The notes below the pieces were generated by a model. That model made no database searches and had not been told where the DNA came from. It saw nothing but the letters and a program-made list of their open reading frames with translations. A stretch of DNA of 64,000 nt, taken from contig JAOVFP010000008.1 of assembly GCA_025738555.1 (NCBI GenBank), positions 2,480,001 to 2,544,000 on the forward strand, read 5' to 3'. Shown piece after piece: positions 16,974 through 28,482 of the stretch (position 1 is the stretch's first letter; every line of letters starts with the position of its first letter). The DNA comes from Cyathus striatus. Its lineage: Eukaryota > Basidiomycota > Agaricomycetes > Agaricales > Nidulariaceae. The position numbers and the translations under genes were made by a program.

Positions 16974-18820
16974 ATGCTGCTCTCGTCCTTCTTACTTTCA
17001 GCAATAATCTTGCCTCTTCCCACACATATATCAGCGGGACCATCTCCTGAGGAGCGTACCATTCATCTCATCAACAAGCCTCCCGTCAGCCGCACACCAG
17101 AACAATGGCATGAATGGGCACAACGTAATCAGCGCGCACTGCAAGCCAAATATGGCCGTCATGAGGGGAACCTGGAGAAGCGTTTCGAAGGAACCAACTT
17201 GTAAGCCAGTCACCTGTCAGCCACCGCAATCGCCTATACTCATATTTTCGGTAGCATTTTGAATCAATATCAAGATACCGGGTATAGCATCGATATAATA
17301 TCTGAACCAGCAATGGCAACTTAACTTTTTTACACTTAGCTACTTGGGCTCGTTGGCAATTGGAACGCCTCCCCGGTCCTTCGACATTATGCTAGACACT
17401 GGGTCATCGTACGTCATCATCTCATTAGATTACATTAATATCTAATTTATAAATCAAAGGGAACTCTGGCTAGCAGACGCAGAGTGCAACCCACTTAGCT
17501 TTTTTTGCGGGGTAGTCACAACTAGATACAATAGCTCTAATTCCTCTACATTCACCGATCTGAACAGGACCCTTACATTTATTTATGCGGATGGTAGCAC
17601 AGCTTCTGGTAAACTGGGCTCGGATGTTGTTCAGATGGCTGGCTTTGAGGTCGTGAACCAGGTATTTACAAGATTCGACAACATCACAGGGTTGGTGGGA
17701 AGAAATCCAGCATCTGGTATATTGGGACTTGCATATCGCCTGTCCAGCCATGGTTCGAGGTCCACGCCTTTCTGGGAGAATCTAGCTTCTCAGGGAGCTT
17801 TGGATGAGCCATTGATGGCGTTCCAATTGACGAGGTAGGTTGAGGGTGACAATTGATGATGTCGTATGTTCTATATGTTCTAATACTCTGACTATAGATA
17901 CAAAAATGAGAATGATTCAGTTGGACTTAATCCCAGAGGACAATTCAACTTGGGTAATGCACTTTATATTATAACATGTCACCAATATATCGCTCATTCT
18001 ATATTATGACAGGTTTCACCAACAACACACTCTATACCGGCGATATCGACTACGTGAATTTGACGGAAAGCGGTGAGCCATACGGGCAATACTATTTCTG
18101 GCTCATCCCAATGTCAAGTACGCATGATTTGAACTAATATGATTAACCTAACATATTGATATGTATTGCAGGTGTCAGGGTCCAGGGAACGACAATTGAG
18201 GTTCCACAGAGCTCAGGCCTCGCTGTGATTGATACCGGCACGACACTTATTGGCGGCCCGCGTGCCATACTCTCTCAAATTCACCAGCAAATTCCTGGGT
18301 CACAGCGATTTCTTGATGGCACCTATTCAATCCGTGAGTCTGTGTTTGGGATATTAGTTCATTGCTTAGACATTTAATTAATATATTAGCTTGCAATGGC
18401 ACGGTGCATGTTTCACTTACGTTTGGTTCCAAGTCTTGGTCGATTAGCCCATTAGATATCAACGCTGGCCCATACCTTGGAGCCCAATGCCTCAGCGCGT
18501 TCTATGAGATAGAAACGCATGGAAAGATGTCATGGGTCATCGGTGATACATTCCTCGTGAGCCCCCCCTTACGTTCAATATGTTACAGGTGACTAAGTGA
18601 CTTTCGATTATGTCAGAAAAATGTGTATTCTGTGTTCCGCTACTCCCCTCCGTCCGTTGGGTTCGCTGAACTCTCAGCAGTTGCGCTCAACGCTAATGGC
18701 GCTGCTGGTGACATTCCGATAGCAACTATCGCATCGCCGGCGTCTACGATAGTCACCGCCATCATGAGTGTGCCTACAAGTACTGTGCCTACGACTACTG
18801 CTCCTGCTTCTTCCCACTAG
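16974..18820 (+). CDS. Secreted A1 aspartic protease, copy 2 (intact)
   Basis: Eight exons in frame, 454 aa: 16974-17200, 17340-17408, 17460-17834, 17898-17953, 18013-18117, 18172-18333, 18390-18556, 18617-18820. A hydrophobic signal peptide (residues 1-22) is followed by a propeptide ending in a Lys-Arg site (about 69-70), then FEGTNFYLG, the usual start of a mature fungal A1 protease. First catalytic motif DTGSS is encoded at the end of exon 2; second is DTGTTLIGG in exon 6. Exon 7 ends with WVIGDTFL, the conserved C-lobe block. The C-terminus is rich in Ser, Thr, Pro and Ala, which could be O-glycosylated or carry a GPI signal; I do not see a clear omega site. The role is probably extracellular or cell-surface protein degradation. 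It is the template-like partner of the broken copy at 1-2406. Confidence 0.93.
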
Positions 18821-19195
18821 TCGCTGGTAGACCTTCGTCATTACTTGTTCCCTGTAGAGATGTGGGTTGTGCATGCTAGCTTTCTTTCACGATTTCTGTT
18901 TCTTTTTTCCGATGCTATTTCGTTGGTATCGCTCGTTATAGACTTGGACATATTACTAGTTATCATAAGTGAATAGATATACATATAATAGTTTATGAGG
19001 ATATTATACTATATGGTGCAATTATAAGTTACCTTTGTCGATGCTTCCGTCTATGGACAGTGAATGTCTGAACTCTGGTCAATAAATATAAATGCACGAG
19101 TTTGGTGAAATACAAGTAAAAAGAGTTATTGTACATATATACATATTTTTCGCTTTAATCAATATAGCTCGAATAAATTTCTCTTCGGTATCAAA
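18821..19195. other. Convergent 3' intergenic region
   Basis: AT-rich stretch between the 3' ends of the protease and the membrane-protein gene; no feature beyond likely 3' UTRs. Confidence 0.55.
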
Positions 19196-20427
19196 TTAAC
19201 ATGCACCACCTTTAATATCATGAATGGTATAAAATGCAGGCCTAGATTTCGTATATGAGGAAACACTGAGAGCATCCGAGGAAGATGCAAGATCGATTGT
19301 TTGCCCAAGTGAACAGAACCGGATTGTTGAAAGATTGTTCTCTGTTCTACCTGTATAAAGTTTGCGGTTCCTATATATACGACAGGCCATTGTGCTGGTT
19401 ATGACAATGTCAGGTATAATTAACGCTTCCCCGTACACGGGAGGCACAGATGGGATAATGATTACTGCTGATATAAATATGTTCGTGACGAGAATAAACC
19501 TGTAAAATTAAAGGTTAGAGTTTATGGATAAGTGGCTCTTTTTACGATTATATAAAGCACATACAAATAGTAACGTTGTCCGTCTTGAAGTACTGCATTT
19601 GATAGTCGATGGAATACTTTACCACCAATCCAAGCTTTCCAAGTTGACTTTTCACCAGACTTCATGTCACCCGCAATAACTCGATATGAAACAGCCAAGA
19701 ACACAAGTAAATCGAACGTCAAAAGCATGAAAGGTGCAGCGGCAACATATTGATGGATGCTCGTATTTACGCAGTGCCTGGTGTTTGTTAGGGGGGAAGA
19801 GTGAGAACCTATCGGTAAAACAATAGATACCCCAACTTCAATGAGATAGAGGATAAAGAATGCATGATAAACAAGCTTGTTGTCCTTGTAAAGGGATTTC
19901 ACTCGTCGCAGGAAAATAAATGACGATGACGCTATGGCAATGATCCAACAACTGGTGATGCTAATTTCGAGAGCACGGCAATGTACAATCGGGAGCGCTA
20001 TAGGGGTTTTTGAGATCGATATATGATATAAGATGCTCTGCAATATTCTACTCACTTTTGGCTATGATAGACTGTAGAAGACACCCCAGTGCCGAAGCTC
20101 TACATAACCTCAGGAGAACGTCTACAAACGCTAAAATCGATACTTACCGAGCTAAGAAATAAGAAATATTAATTGACTTAAGACCTCGCTTTATCAGGAC
20201 AATGTCCTCTGGAACGCTAATGATCATATCCCAAATTAATGCCTGGGGTTTTAAATCAGTCAAACAGTATGGAATCCACTGATGAAGAGCCCGATACGTA
20301 CACCGAGTGTTACCATATAGATATTTATAGCCACCTCGAGCTGTTTTTCAGTCTCAGGAGGCAAGATGGTTAGGTCGCCAATATGCGTGCTCAAGACACT
20401 GGCAGGTAGAGCGTGGTTAATCTCCAT
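19196..20427 (-). CDS. Multi-pass (seven-helix-type) membrane protein, copy 1
   Basis: Five exons on the minus strand: 20427-20302, 20242-20148, 20099-20056, 19997-19565, 19499-19196; 333 aa. The middle exons have the same lengths (95, 44 and 433 bp) as in the copy at 32477-33784. Several hydrophobic segments are visible: around YMVTLGALIWD, SALGCLLQSIIAK, ISITSCWIIAIASSSFIFL, LVYHAFFILYLIEVGVSIVL, YVAAAPFMLLTFDLLVFLAV and a last one around FILVTNIFISAVIII. A V-P-E-D motif follows the first helix and SMACRIYRNRKL ends the core. This fits the large Agaricomycete family of 7TM-like proteins with no assigned ligand (close to DUF6533 proteins). The cytosolic C-tail is short. Function unknown; location presumably plasma or internal membrane. 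Confidence 0.85.
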
Positions 20428-22916
20428 CGTGCATGAGTGTTCGTCGTGTGTGGATGTACAGTAACGCTTAGACTATTTAGAACAGGCAGGACGGTACTCA
20501 TAGACTCGTACTCCTGATACTTATACAGGTGCTAATACGGCACGCTGTCTAGCAGTGGGAGTTCCCGTCGATCTTCTCGAGGTCGGGTCGCTGGATGTTG
20601 AGAAGTTGGCACAGAGCTGGCATGTCATTTAAAATGATCATCATGAATGTGGATATATCAATACATCTCAGATTCCCACTGAAGCTTCGTTCAAGCGCTC
20701 ATTGGCTCAAGAGTCAACGTGTGTTCAAGTTCTGAAGCGAACGCTGGCGCAGACATGATTCAACCGCAACCGACTATTTCTGGAATAAATTCACGCGCAC
20801 GAAGTGCAATCTAATTATCTATGTAGAAGATTTTTAAATTCTTCTGAATCAAGTTCTGCCACCAGTCGTAGCAAGCGGCGGTGGCATCGCTAATAATGCT
20901 TTCAGCATTCAATGTTCACGAATGTAATATAATATATAGTCGGAGAATACCTGAACGGCGTCATGAATAAGTGTTGCATAATGGTCAATAGGGGAGAATT
21001 TAGAAATAGCGTAGTCAAGCCGCAGTTGATCGTCTTTGAAGTGCATTCAATTTAGTCCTAAGTATCATCATGTGAGCATGATATTGAGTATTCAAAGGAT
21101 TGCAGTGCAATGATATCAGTACTTGATCAATACGGGCCCCGAGAGATCACAAAGTTGATATCTGACGAATCTTAAATCATGGTGGAAAGAGAGAAAAATG
21201 ATGATAGTATCAATCTTCTTGAAGTTCTTCGTTCGATTTGTTTTGTCAAGTTACAATTTCTCGTATACGGAGCCGGGAGAAGTTGCGGAGAACTAAGTAG
21301 CCTACAGCCAAAAATGCATAAATGAGGTTGATAGGACTAGCTTACAGTACTTACTTAAAGTCACTTAGTACTAAGACCCCGTTCGGGTGCCACAAGCCTG
21401 CGTGCCCAGAGGAGTATATACCAGAAGAAAAACAAAAACTTCGGTTCCGAACAGGAACCGACGTTTCAACCTTATCAAGCCGCTGATTTCACGGAGAGGC
21501 CGTCGACCACCCCGGCAATATGACCGAAGATGGACAACCCCGCCGACTAGTAATACTTTCTGTTGAGCGCCATCCCGTCGTAGAGCCGCGCCTAATATGT
21601 ACATATCTAAGTTAGACGAACGTACTTACAGTAGATTATTACAAAGTATACTTTTGCAACAGGCAATTAATTATATATGATTTGATTTAAAAGAAATACT
21701 TATTGTGTATCAGCATACAATGATTGGATTTTTACACATTCTTTAAATCAGATTTGAAGTATGTGTTTGGATAGAATAGTAAATACAAGTCACTTATTTT
21801 CGGCGGTACATTTAAAGTAAGGTAATTATTTCTGGGAATGGAGACAAAATCATGAGACGCTCAAGCCATTATCGTACTTACTTCGAAAAATTTGAACTTT
21901 ATTTGGTGGTTTATCCACATAAAGAGAAATATTTACCAGCCAGTAGAAGCATACATAACTCTAGTAGAATATTAGTGGCTTTCTACCACTCTTTTGAACT
22001 TGGTACAGCTTATAATATGCCGATCATATAAAATTAAAATATAACTACTGTAATAACTTAGCAGCCTAATAATACAGCACTTTTCTCGTGTATGTCGCAA
22101 TCTAAATAGAGCGGTGTAGATAGTATATTTTATATACGCTTATTTACTTCACAACACAACTACAGCGACCACAGAAATAAAACACTTCACAATATCCACT
22201 TTTAATAACACTTGGATGTTGAGTGGATCGGTGTTACACTTTAGATTAATCATACTACTAATAGTACTGTAGATATATATAGTTAATTTTGTAAGTCCTC
22301 GCACATTAGCAGATGCATACATACTTTTTACATACTTGTCCAAAATCGCTTATAATTACAGGAACTTACAAACTTAAAAAACTGTAAGGCAAACATGAGC
22401 CGCGTTGCAACTTGCGCGACCAATGCGCGACATCCGCTAGGCACGTTATGCCGCTCCGATGTCGATTACTTAATACCGGGGCACAGACGTAAACTAACGG
22501 GGTGTCCGCTATCTGACCGTTATCTACCTAACCACTATTCGGAAGCGAAGTTTTTGTTTTTCTTCTGGTCATGGCCCTGCCCAGAGAGGCTTAAACTTAA
22601 GCGCAAGCGCTTATGACCGCAGAGCGTCACAGTGGGTCACGACATCGCGTCACATTCTGTCACTACATAATGCAAACCTCGCGGAATTTGCCCTTTTACT
22701 TTCACAGCTTCATTCCTTTTCTTCACAGCTTCACTCCTTTTTACAACTTCCCTTCCTTTTATCTCATTCACCCCGCATTTCCGTTTCTTTCATTTATTTC
22801 GCTGTCCTTTCAGCCTTTCAATGTCCCTAAAATGATACGGCGGAAGACGGCATAGGCAATCTCACGCCCCCCGATCTGACAGCGCTTTATAAGGATGATT
22901 CAGCTCAGCTGAGCAG
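20428..22916. other. Intergenic, 2.5 kb, no gene recognised
   Basis: AT-rich sequence with a compositionally distinct GC-richer island at about 21374-21600 containing the palindrome GGTTCC-GAACA-GGAACC (21440-21460). The island has no recognised coding content and could be a small repeat. The last 250 bp are the pyrimidine-rich upstream region of the F-box gene. Confidence 0.4.
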
Positions 22917-24233
22917 ATGCTGTTCAATCAGCTACGCCCCTTGTCTTCCACCAGCACCTACTCTCAAGAAACGGTCCCCATGCCTCTCCCAGCCGACTAT
23001 ACGGTTCAACAAAGCAGCTCGTTCGAACTACTTCCTACAGAGCTCCTCACGGAAATCCTCGAGAATGTTGCAGGATACCAGGATCTCGAAAGCGGGAAGG
23101 AGTTTCTTGACGTCACAGCCCTTTCGACCCTGACGAATGTCTGTACAACATGGTCCAAAGTGGCTCTATATCTGGCCAAAATACATCCACAGTTCAGATT
23201 TACCGAACTTTGTGACATCTCTAATCTCAACCATTTCTTTAATGTATCCCAACCGAACCCCATATCAATCTCTCTTGAATTTCCTGCGCACCTTCCTTCA
23301 GCAGAATATTGGCGCTTTCTCGTTGCTTTATTCCAGTATTCAAGGCAGTTTATCGAGCTTAGCATATGCTCACTCGAAGGGAACTACACAATGTTATCTA
23401 AAGCCCTTCTCCGACTCAGGTTCCCACTATTGGAGACTCTCCGCGTCGTCAGAGTCAAAGAGTCTCTGGAAGGCTTGAGCATGCAGGAATTGTACCGAGC
23501 CTACCTTAACAGACACCCCTATGTGACCATTCCGAAGCTAGACATCGACTCTCGCAACTTGCGGTGTCTGCACCTTGATGGGGTGGAATGGAAAGGTCCT
23601 TTGGATCGGAGGGATTTCTTTCGATTAGAGTCGGTTTTCATTAAGGAGACCTCTGTGGAATGGCTTTCGATGTCCACGTTTGCTACGTTGAAGAGGTTCA
23701 CCGTTTCTGGGATGTCGAATGGTGCATTTCTGCTGCGTGACACTGATATCTCATATCCCTCATCCTCACTATCGTATCTGAGAATCGATAAATGCGCACC
23801 ATGCTTTATATTCGAAGACTTCCACAAGTCGTCCATCACAACATTAGTTCTCTCTAATTTGACGGCGACGAATTGGGTCAATATTATACGATACATTCAA
23901 GCCTCTCAAGCCTCTCCCTCTTCTCCGCCTTCTCCATCCTCTCTTTCCCCACCATCTTTATCACTTTTACCTTACCAATCAAGTTCACTCTTCGGCAACG
24001 TGCGAAGCCTAGAAATATCCTTTCAGAACAGCGGTGCAGCCGCATACGGAGCGGACACACAAAAGCTTTATCCGAGGTTTTATAAAGCGTTTGAAAGGCT
24101 CGAGAGTTTGACGGTGAGGAACGGGCATTGTGAGGAGTATTTTGGTAGACCCCTGAGAAGGGACGGTGTGTGTACTGCTCTGAAGTCGATAGAGATCAAC
24201 GGGAGGAAGATGAGTAAGAGCGATTTTGATTGA
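22917..24233 (+). CDS. F-box protein
   Basis: Intronless 438-aa ORF starting at ATG 22917. Residues 37-92 form an F-box (FELLPTELLTEILENV ... LTNVCTTWSKVALYLAKIHP), the Skp1-binding module of SCF ubiquitin ligases. The rest is leucine-rich with repeated L-x-x-L-x-L spacing, as in the expanded Agaricomycete F-box/LRR-like families. A Ser/Pro-rich low-complexity stretch lies at about residues 330-355. The target is unknown. It stands alone between long intergenic regions. A downstream open stretch (24234-24526, other frame) may be a decayed C-terminal continuation, but no splice route is convincing. Confidence 0.88.
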   Translation: MLFNQLRPLSSTSTYSQETVPMPLPADYTVQQSSSFELLPTELLTEILENVAGYQDLESGKEFLDVTALSTLTNVCTTWSKVALYLAKIHPQFRFTELCDISNLNHFFNVSQPNPISISLEFPAHLPSAEYWRFLVALFQYSRQFIELSICSLEGNYTMLSKALLRLRFPLLETLRVVRVKESLEGLSMQELYRAYLNRHPYVTIPKLDIDSRNLRCLHLDGVEWKGPLDRRDFFRLESVFIKETSVEWLSMSTFATLKRFTVSGMSNGAFLLRDTDISYPSSSLSYLRIDKCAPCFIFEDFHKSSITTLVLSNLTATNWVNIIRYIQASQASPSSPPSPSSLSPPSLSLLPYQSSSLFGNVRSLEISFQNSGAAAYGADTQKLYPRFYKAFERLESLTVRNGHCEEYFGRPLRRDGVCTALKSIEINGRKMSKSDFD

Positions 24234-24943
24234 AACTGTCTTTAATTACGTTTAGGACTATTTCTCCCTACCCCGCTGATGCATATTTTACTCTTTTTTC
24301 TACCTTCAATAGTTCCATGAGAATTCTGCAGCAAGAAGCCCATTCCTTATCATTTACAGTATCCGGATGTGGGGCAGAGATGCGAAGACAAGACACGGAT
24401 ATGCTAATAACCAATTTGAAGTGGCCCAGTGAATGGATCGTACGTTGCTGGTTAGAGAGTACCACTACTATTCAGCGGTTGCTTTTAATAGATTTTGAGC
24501 GAGTTGATACTCCAGGTGCATTCTAACAAGTGATCATAAAAGAAATAGTAAGCATTTCGTGCGAGTAATTTAGTTGTAGATCATAAGTCATAACACACCA
24601 AATACGATGGTGTGGTTGGCGAAGTACTGAGGAAGATCACAGTATTTATTAGTAAGAATGGCAGAAGGTGACAGTAATTTACGCTCCCCCCAGGAGTCCG
24701 TACAGATCCGTACGGAATCTAAAAATTCTGTACAGATTCAGTACGCATTCTGTGCAGAATTTACTGTATATGTTTCTACCGCGGCTTCTGACACTTCTTA
24801 GGTCTAACAGTACAGTAATAGTCCTCACTTAATATCTCACAAATGAAGCTTTTAATAAAATTTTATATTATTATAGTACTAACATATAATTTAGCTACAC
24901 TAACAAAATAAACTACCTATACTATTATAAAGAAATAGCTAAC
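24234..24943. other. 3' flank of F-box gene with a GTACGGAATC-type repeat
   Basis: Contains an open stretch to 24526 of unclear status. At about 24686-24790 it has a cluster of alternating GTACAGATTC / GTACGGAATC motifs in both orientations, related to the cluster near 31570-31770. The rest is AT-rich without features. Confidence 0.4.
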
Positions 24944-25990
24944 AGTGGTAGTAGCGGTTGGCGAAACGGCAACGACGCCGCTGGGAACGAAAGGGAGGGA
25001 GGCAGCGATGAGCAAGTCGTCCGGATGACGACGTTGCTGCTGATGTGGGAGTAAGAGGATGAGGAGGGGGGGTCGTAGTTATGGAGACGTCCAGTTGACG
25101 CTGAAGGAGGTGGCGTCGTCGTCGTTGCGACGCAGGGGGAGGTAGGATGGGTGTGGAACTGGGTATGGTGGCGTCGTTGTCGCGACGAAGGGGGGGCGAG
25201 GGAAGAGGTGAGGGGAGGGGCATCGTAGCGCCGTCATCGCGACGCAGGGAAGGAGGGATGAGGTGGGGGGAGGGACATCGTGGCGTCGTCGCGACACAGG
25301 GAGGATGAGGGGAGCGGCCGGGCAACATGGCGTCGCCCCCTCCATGAAGCGGGGAGGAGGGGAGGGGGGCTGGGTGACATGGCGTCGACGTCCCCACGAA
25401 ACAGTGAGGAGAGGAAGCCGGGTGACGTGGCGTCTACGCCGTTTTACTAGCGGTGTCATCGCCTCCGTGAAGCAGGGAGGGGGCTGGGCGACGTGGTGTC
25501 GACGTCATTCTTGCCAGCGGCGGCATCATCTTCTTGACGCAAGGGAGGAGGTGGGAGAGGGAGGAGGAAGGGGCTGAGAGCGGAGGGTGGGGTTGTCGTG
25601 ATGCAGGGGGAGATGGAAGAGGGGGGGCTGGATGACGCAGGGAAGAGGGGTCTGGGGTCTGGAATGGGCCGTTGTCGTTGTCGTTGTAACCCAGGGGAGG
25701 ATGTAGGAGGAGTGACCTGCGCGATGTGCGTCGGTGGCGCTGTGGGACTTGAGGACCGTTGACGAAGTGAGAACGCGCGAGTTGGGGATGAGAGGGAGAC
25801 GAAGAGCGGGGCCTGGAAGACGTGACGTTGACGCCATTCTTGTCACCGGCGTCGTCGTAATGCGGGGGGAAGAAGGGACGTAGAGGGGACGCGAGGAGGT
25901 ATTGTCAACGTTGAGGGAAGTGACGTGGCCGACAATTTCTATTGCACGTGACATAGGCAACGGAGATGTGCGGCGGGCCAGTCAAGTGGA
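24944..25990. repeat. GC-rich degenerate tandem repeat, locus 1
   Basis: About 1 kb of diverged units built on GGCGTCGACG-, CTTGCCAGCGGC- and GTGACGCAGGGAGGAGG-like blocks, roughly 55-75 bp apart. The strong G/C bias opens long frames on both strands, but the Pro/Arg/His-rich translations are artefacts. The same family forms 51240-52460. The sequence is CpG-rich, unlike the neighbouring transposon relics. The left edge of a hAT element lies just to its right. Confidence 0.7.
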
Positions 25991-26014
25991 GCAAAGTAAG
26001 GTAGAGAGCATGAG

Positions 26015-28474
26015 TAGTGTTGCCGCACGGACTGAGCTAAAGCGATCTGAGCTCGGTCCAGTCCGCTTTTGCTTCAGATCGCTTTGAGTCCGCTGTAACG
26101 ATCTATGAGCGAGCTGAGATCGCGGACTCCGGACGGTCCATCAGAATTTGACGTAATATCACGTGATACATGATACTCAGTAAAAAGCAAAATCGGATTG
26201 ATGTCAGACGAAGTCGCAAGAAAGTCAAACATAGGAACCAAAAGTCAAACGCAGTCAAACGCCAGTTACATCCACAAATTGAGCTTGTAATGTACATTCG
26301 TAAGTCACACAATAGTCGTACGGTAGTCTGTATTATGTCAATTAATGACAATACATTTCAACTTCGATTTACACCAGGATTTCTGCTTGCACTGTTGAGC
26401 TGCAGGGTTATATTCATTAACGGCATTGTAACAACTATGGTCCTGCTCATTACAGTACTATATGGATTTAGTATCCAAGCCCAAATAAATAACACAGGTG
26501 TATTGGTGGTGAATACAGCAATTTATATTGAAGACTGAACTACTACTAAGCTGACATCTACTATGCTACATTCCTTTGGATACAAAATTGATTGTACTTA
26601 TACATTGAGTGCTCCATGAACATCTCTGTCAAGTGGCGTGTAGCAGTTGTGAAGTGACTTAACCAAGACTTGGACTTTTAACTAGTACATACTTTCTGTT
26701 AGCTACATATAAGTATATTCCATTGTTTTAAATATATATATATAGATGTCAGTAGAAGGGATAGTGAGTGAGTACTTGAAATTAACAAAAGATCTAACTT
26801 AGAAGAACGAGTGCTTCAGCTGTGAGCAAGCGTCAAGCGACGAGAAGTCAAGGAATTCATTAAGTCGTTCCGTTGTTCCGGTCATGTGATAAGTTGAAGT
26901 TTGCCACGTCCTTATAAGCTAAAGTAAAAAGCCTTCAGAGTCCAAACTCAGCTTGACCTTCCATTCTTCCCTGTCGTACCCTCAACGCGCCCTTGCCCCA
27001 AATCCCATTGCCCCCTTGTCCTCTTTGCAGTTTTTGCTGTAAGTTTTTCTCCCAGCCTTCCCCAGTGGATGCTGCATAGTGCTCACCCCATTCATTGTTT
27101 TAGAATATCTGTACATTCTCGGCGGTTGCTCAGTGGGCCACTAAAGTTAGTTTTCGTCATCCAATCTTCATCTGTACTATTACTAACGTTGTGTCTATTT
27201 CTCTTTGTAATTCCATCCCTTTAGGAGGTAAGCGGCATTGGGTATCAATTGGGTCACTACTATTGGGGTGTTGAAGACCCAGTGATAAAGGGAGTTGGAT
27301 GATTCAAAGACGTCCTTGGGTGAATCGCAGTAGTACTAGTGTCATTATGTAGTTCCCATGTACATAAGCTCAATACGACCCCAATTTATTTACTCAACTG
27401 GCATCTGCGAACATTAGTCAAATATAAGTTACACAATAGTCCCACATATCTACACTTGTGTCAAACTGCAGTAATATTCTAGTCATAAATCATTCGCATT
27501 TTCGTCAAACAAAGTACTGTACAATGGTCCCATAAATGTCAAACACCAGTCACACAGATTTAAATATATTCAAACGAAATCATTGCAGAGTGTGTGACTT
27601 TTGTCCGACTTTTCATAGTCAAATCATAGTCGAAAAACACGACGGATTGTCGAACATTTCCAGTCGTCTGACATTGTCTGACTTTCGTTTGACTTTGCTA
27701 TTTACTGAGCATGATACGACGCGTTGTTGCGAGTCCCGACCATACGCCATTGGCACTCGCTTTTCTCGCTGCTTTCCTTCTCCAACCACAGTAGTAAACT
27801 CTTCTCTATTGCTTTTATATTGAAGGTGTAGTATAGATATTTCGGATAACCATCGCAGTGACTTGTTCCCGCATTCTGCCACCCGAATCTTGATCGAACT
27901 GGTATTAAATGCTTGTACAATCAAGCGTTTGTTCAACTTTAAGACTTAAAATGTCATCACATACAATTTCTGCTTAAGAAATTGAAGACGAGAGACATAG
28001 AAAACTTGCCAAAAGAAACAACCCAATCTGGAATTATCATAGTCACGGTGTATGGTGCAGCAACCAAATTGCAAGAACAAAGGCAGTTTGAGGAACTCGA
28101 AGAGCTCGTTAGTAGCTTTGTGAAGAGTATTCACTGCCCATAAGTACTAGGAGATGAGTACGTTTGGTGTTTAAGTATTGTGTTCACAGTTCAACGTTCA
28201 AATTACATAAAAGTACTTTGATGTTTTTATTGTCCTGTTCGGCTGTTCTTGCCATCACTACGCGGGTACTTCGGTTTCCTATGTACTCTCTTTCTTATTG
28301 GATACAACTACTTATCACCGTTAAGACCGACATCAATGCAGTCCGCTCGTGTCCAGTCCGCACTCACGATCTCAACCGGACTTATTCCCACATTTGAGCT
28401 CGTCTGGTCCGCTCCAACGAGCTCAAGACAAAAACGTAGCTCGGTCCAGTCCAGCTCGGTCCACGGCAACACTA
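26015..28474. mobile_element. Non-autonomous hAT element, 2460 bp
   Basis: Perfect 11-bp terminal inverted repeats TAGTGTTGCCG (26015-26025) and CGGCAACACTA (28464-28474), flanked by the perfect 8-bp target duplication AGCATGAG (26007-26014 and 28475-28482). An 8-bp duplication is the hallmark of the hAT superfamily. Subterminal regions carry repeated AGCTCGGTCC / GGTCCGCT blocks in both orientations, as expected for transposase-binding sites. No transposase-like ORF is visible. Inside, GTCAAAC/GTTTGAC motifs cluster at 26200-26262 and 27410-27700, perhaps a nested element. Confidence 0.9.
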
Positions 28475-28482
28475 AGCATGAG

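Noticed and set aside
24230..24526. Possible continuation of the F-box protein
   Set aside because: No donor before the F-box stop joins it in frame; kept only as a remark.
24939..25577. Pro/Arg/His-rich open frames on both strands
   Set aside because: Compositional artefacts of the GC-rich tandem repeat; same at 51391-52298.
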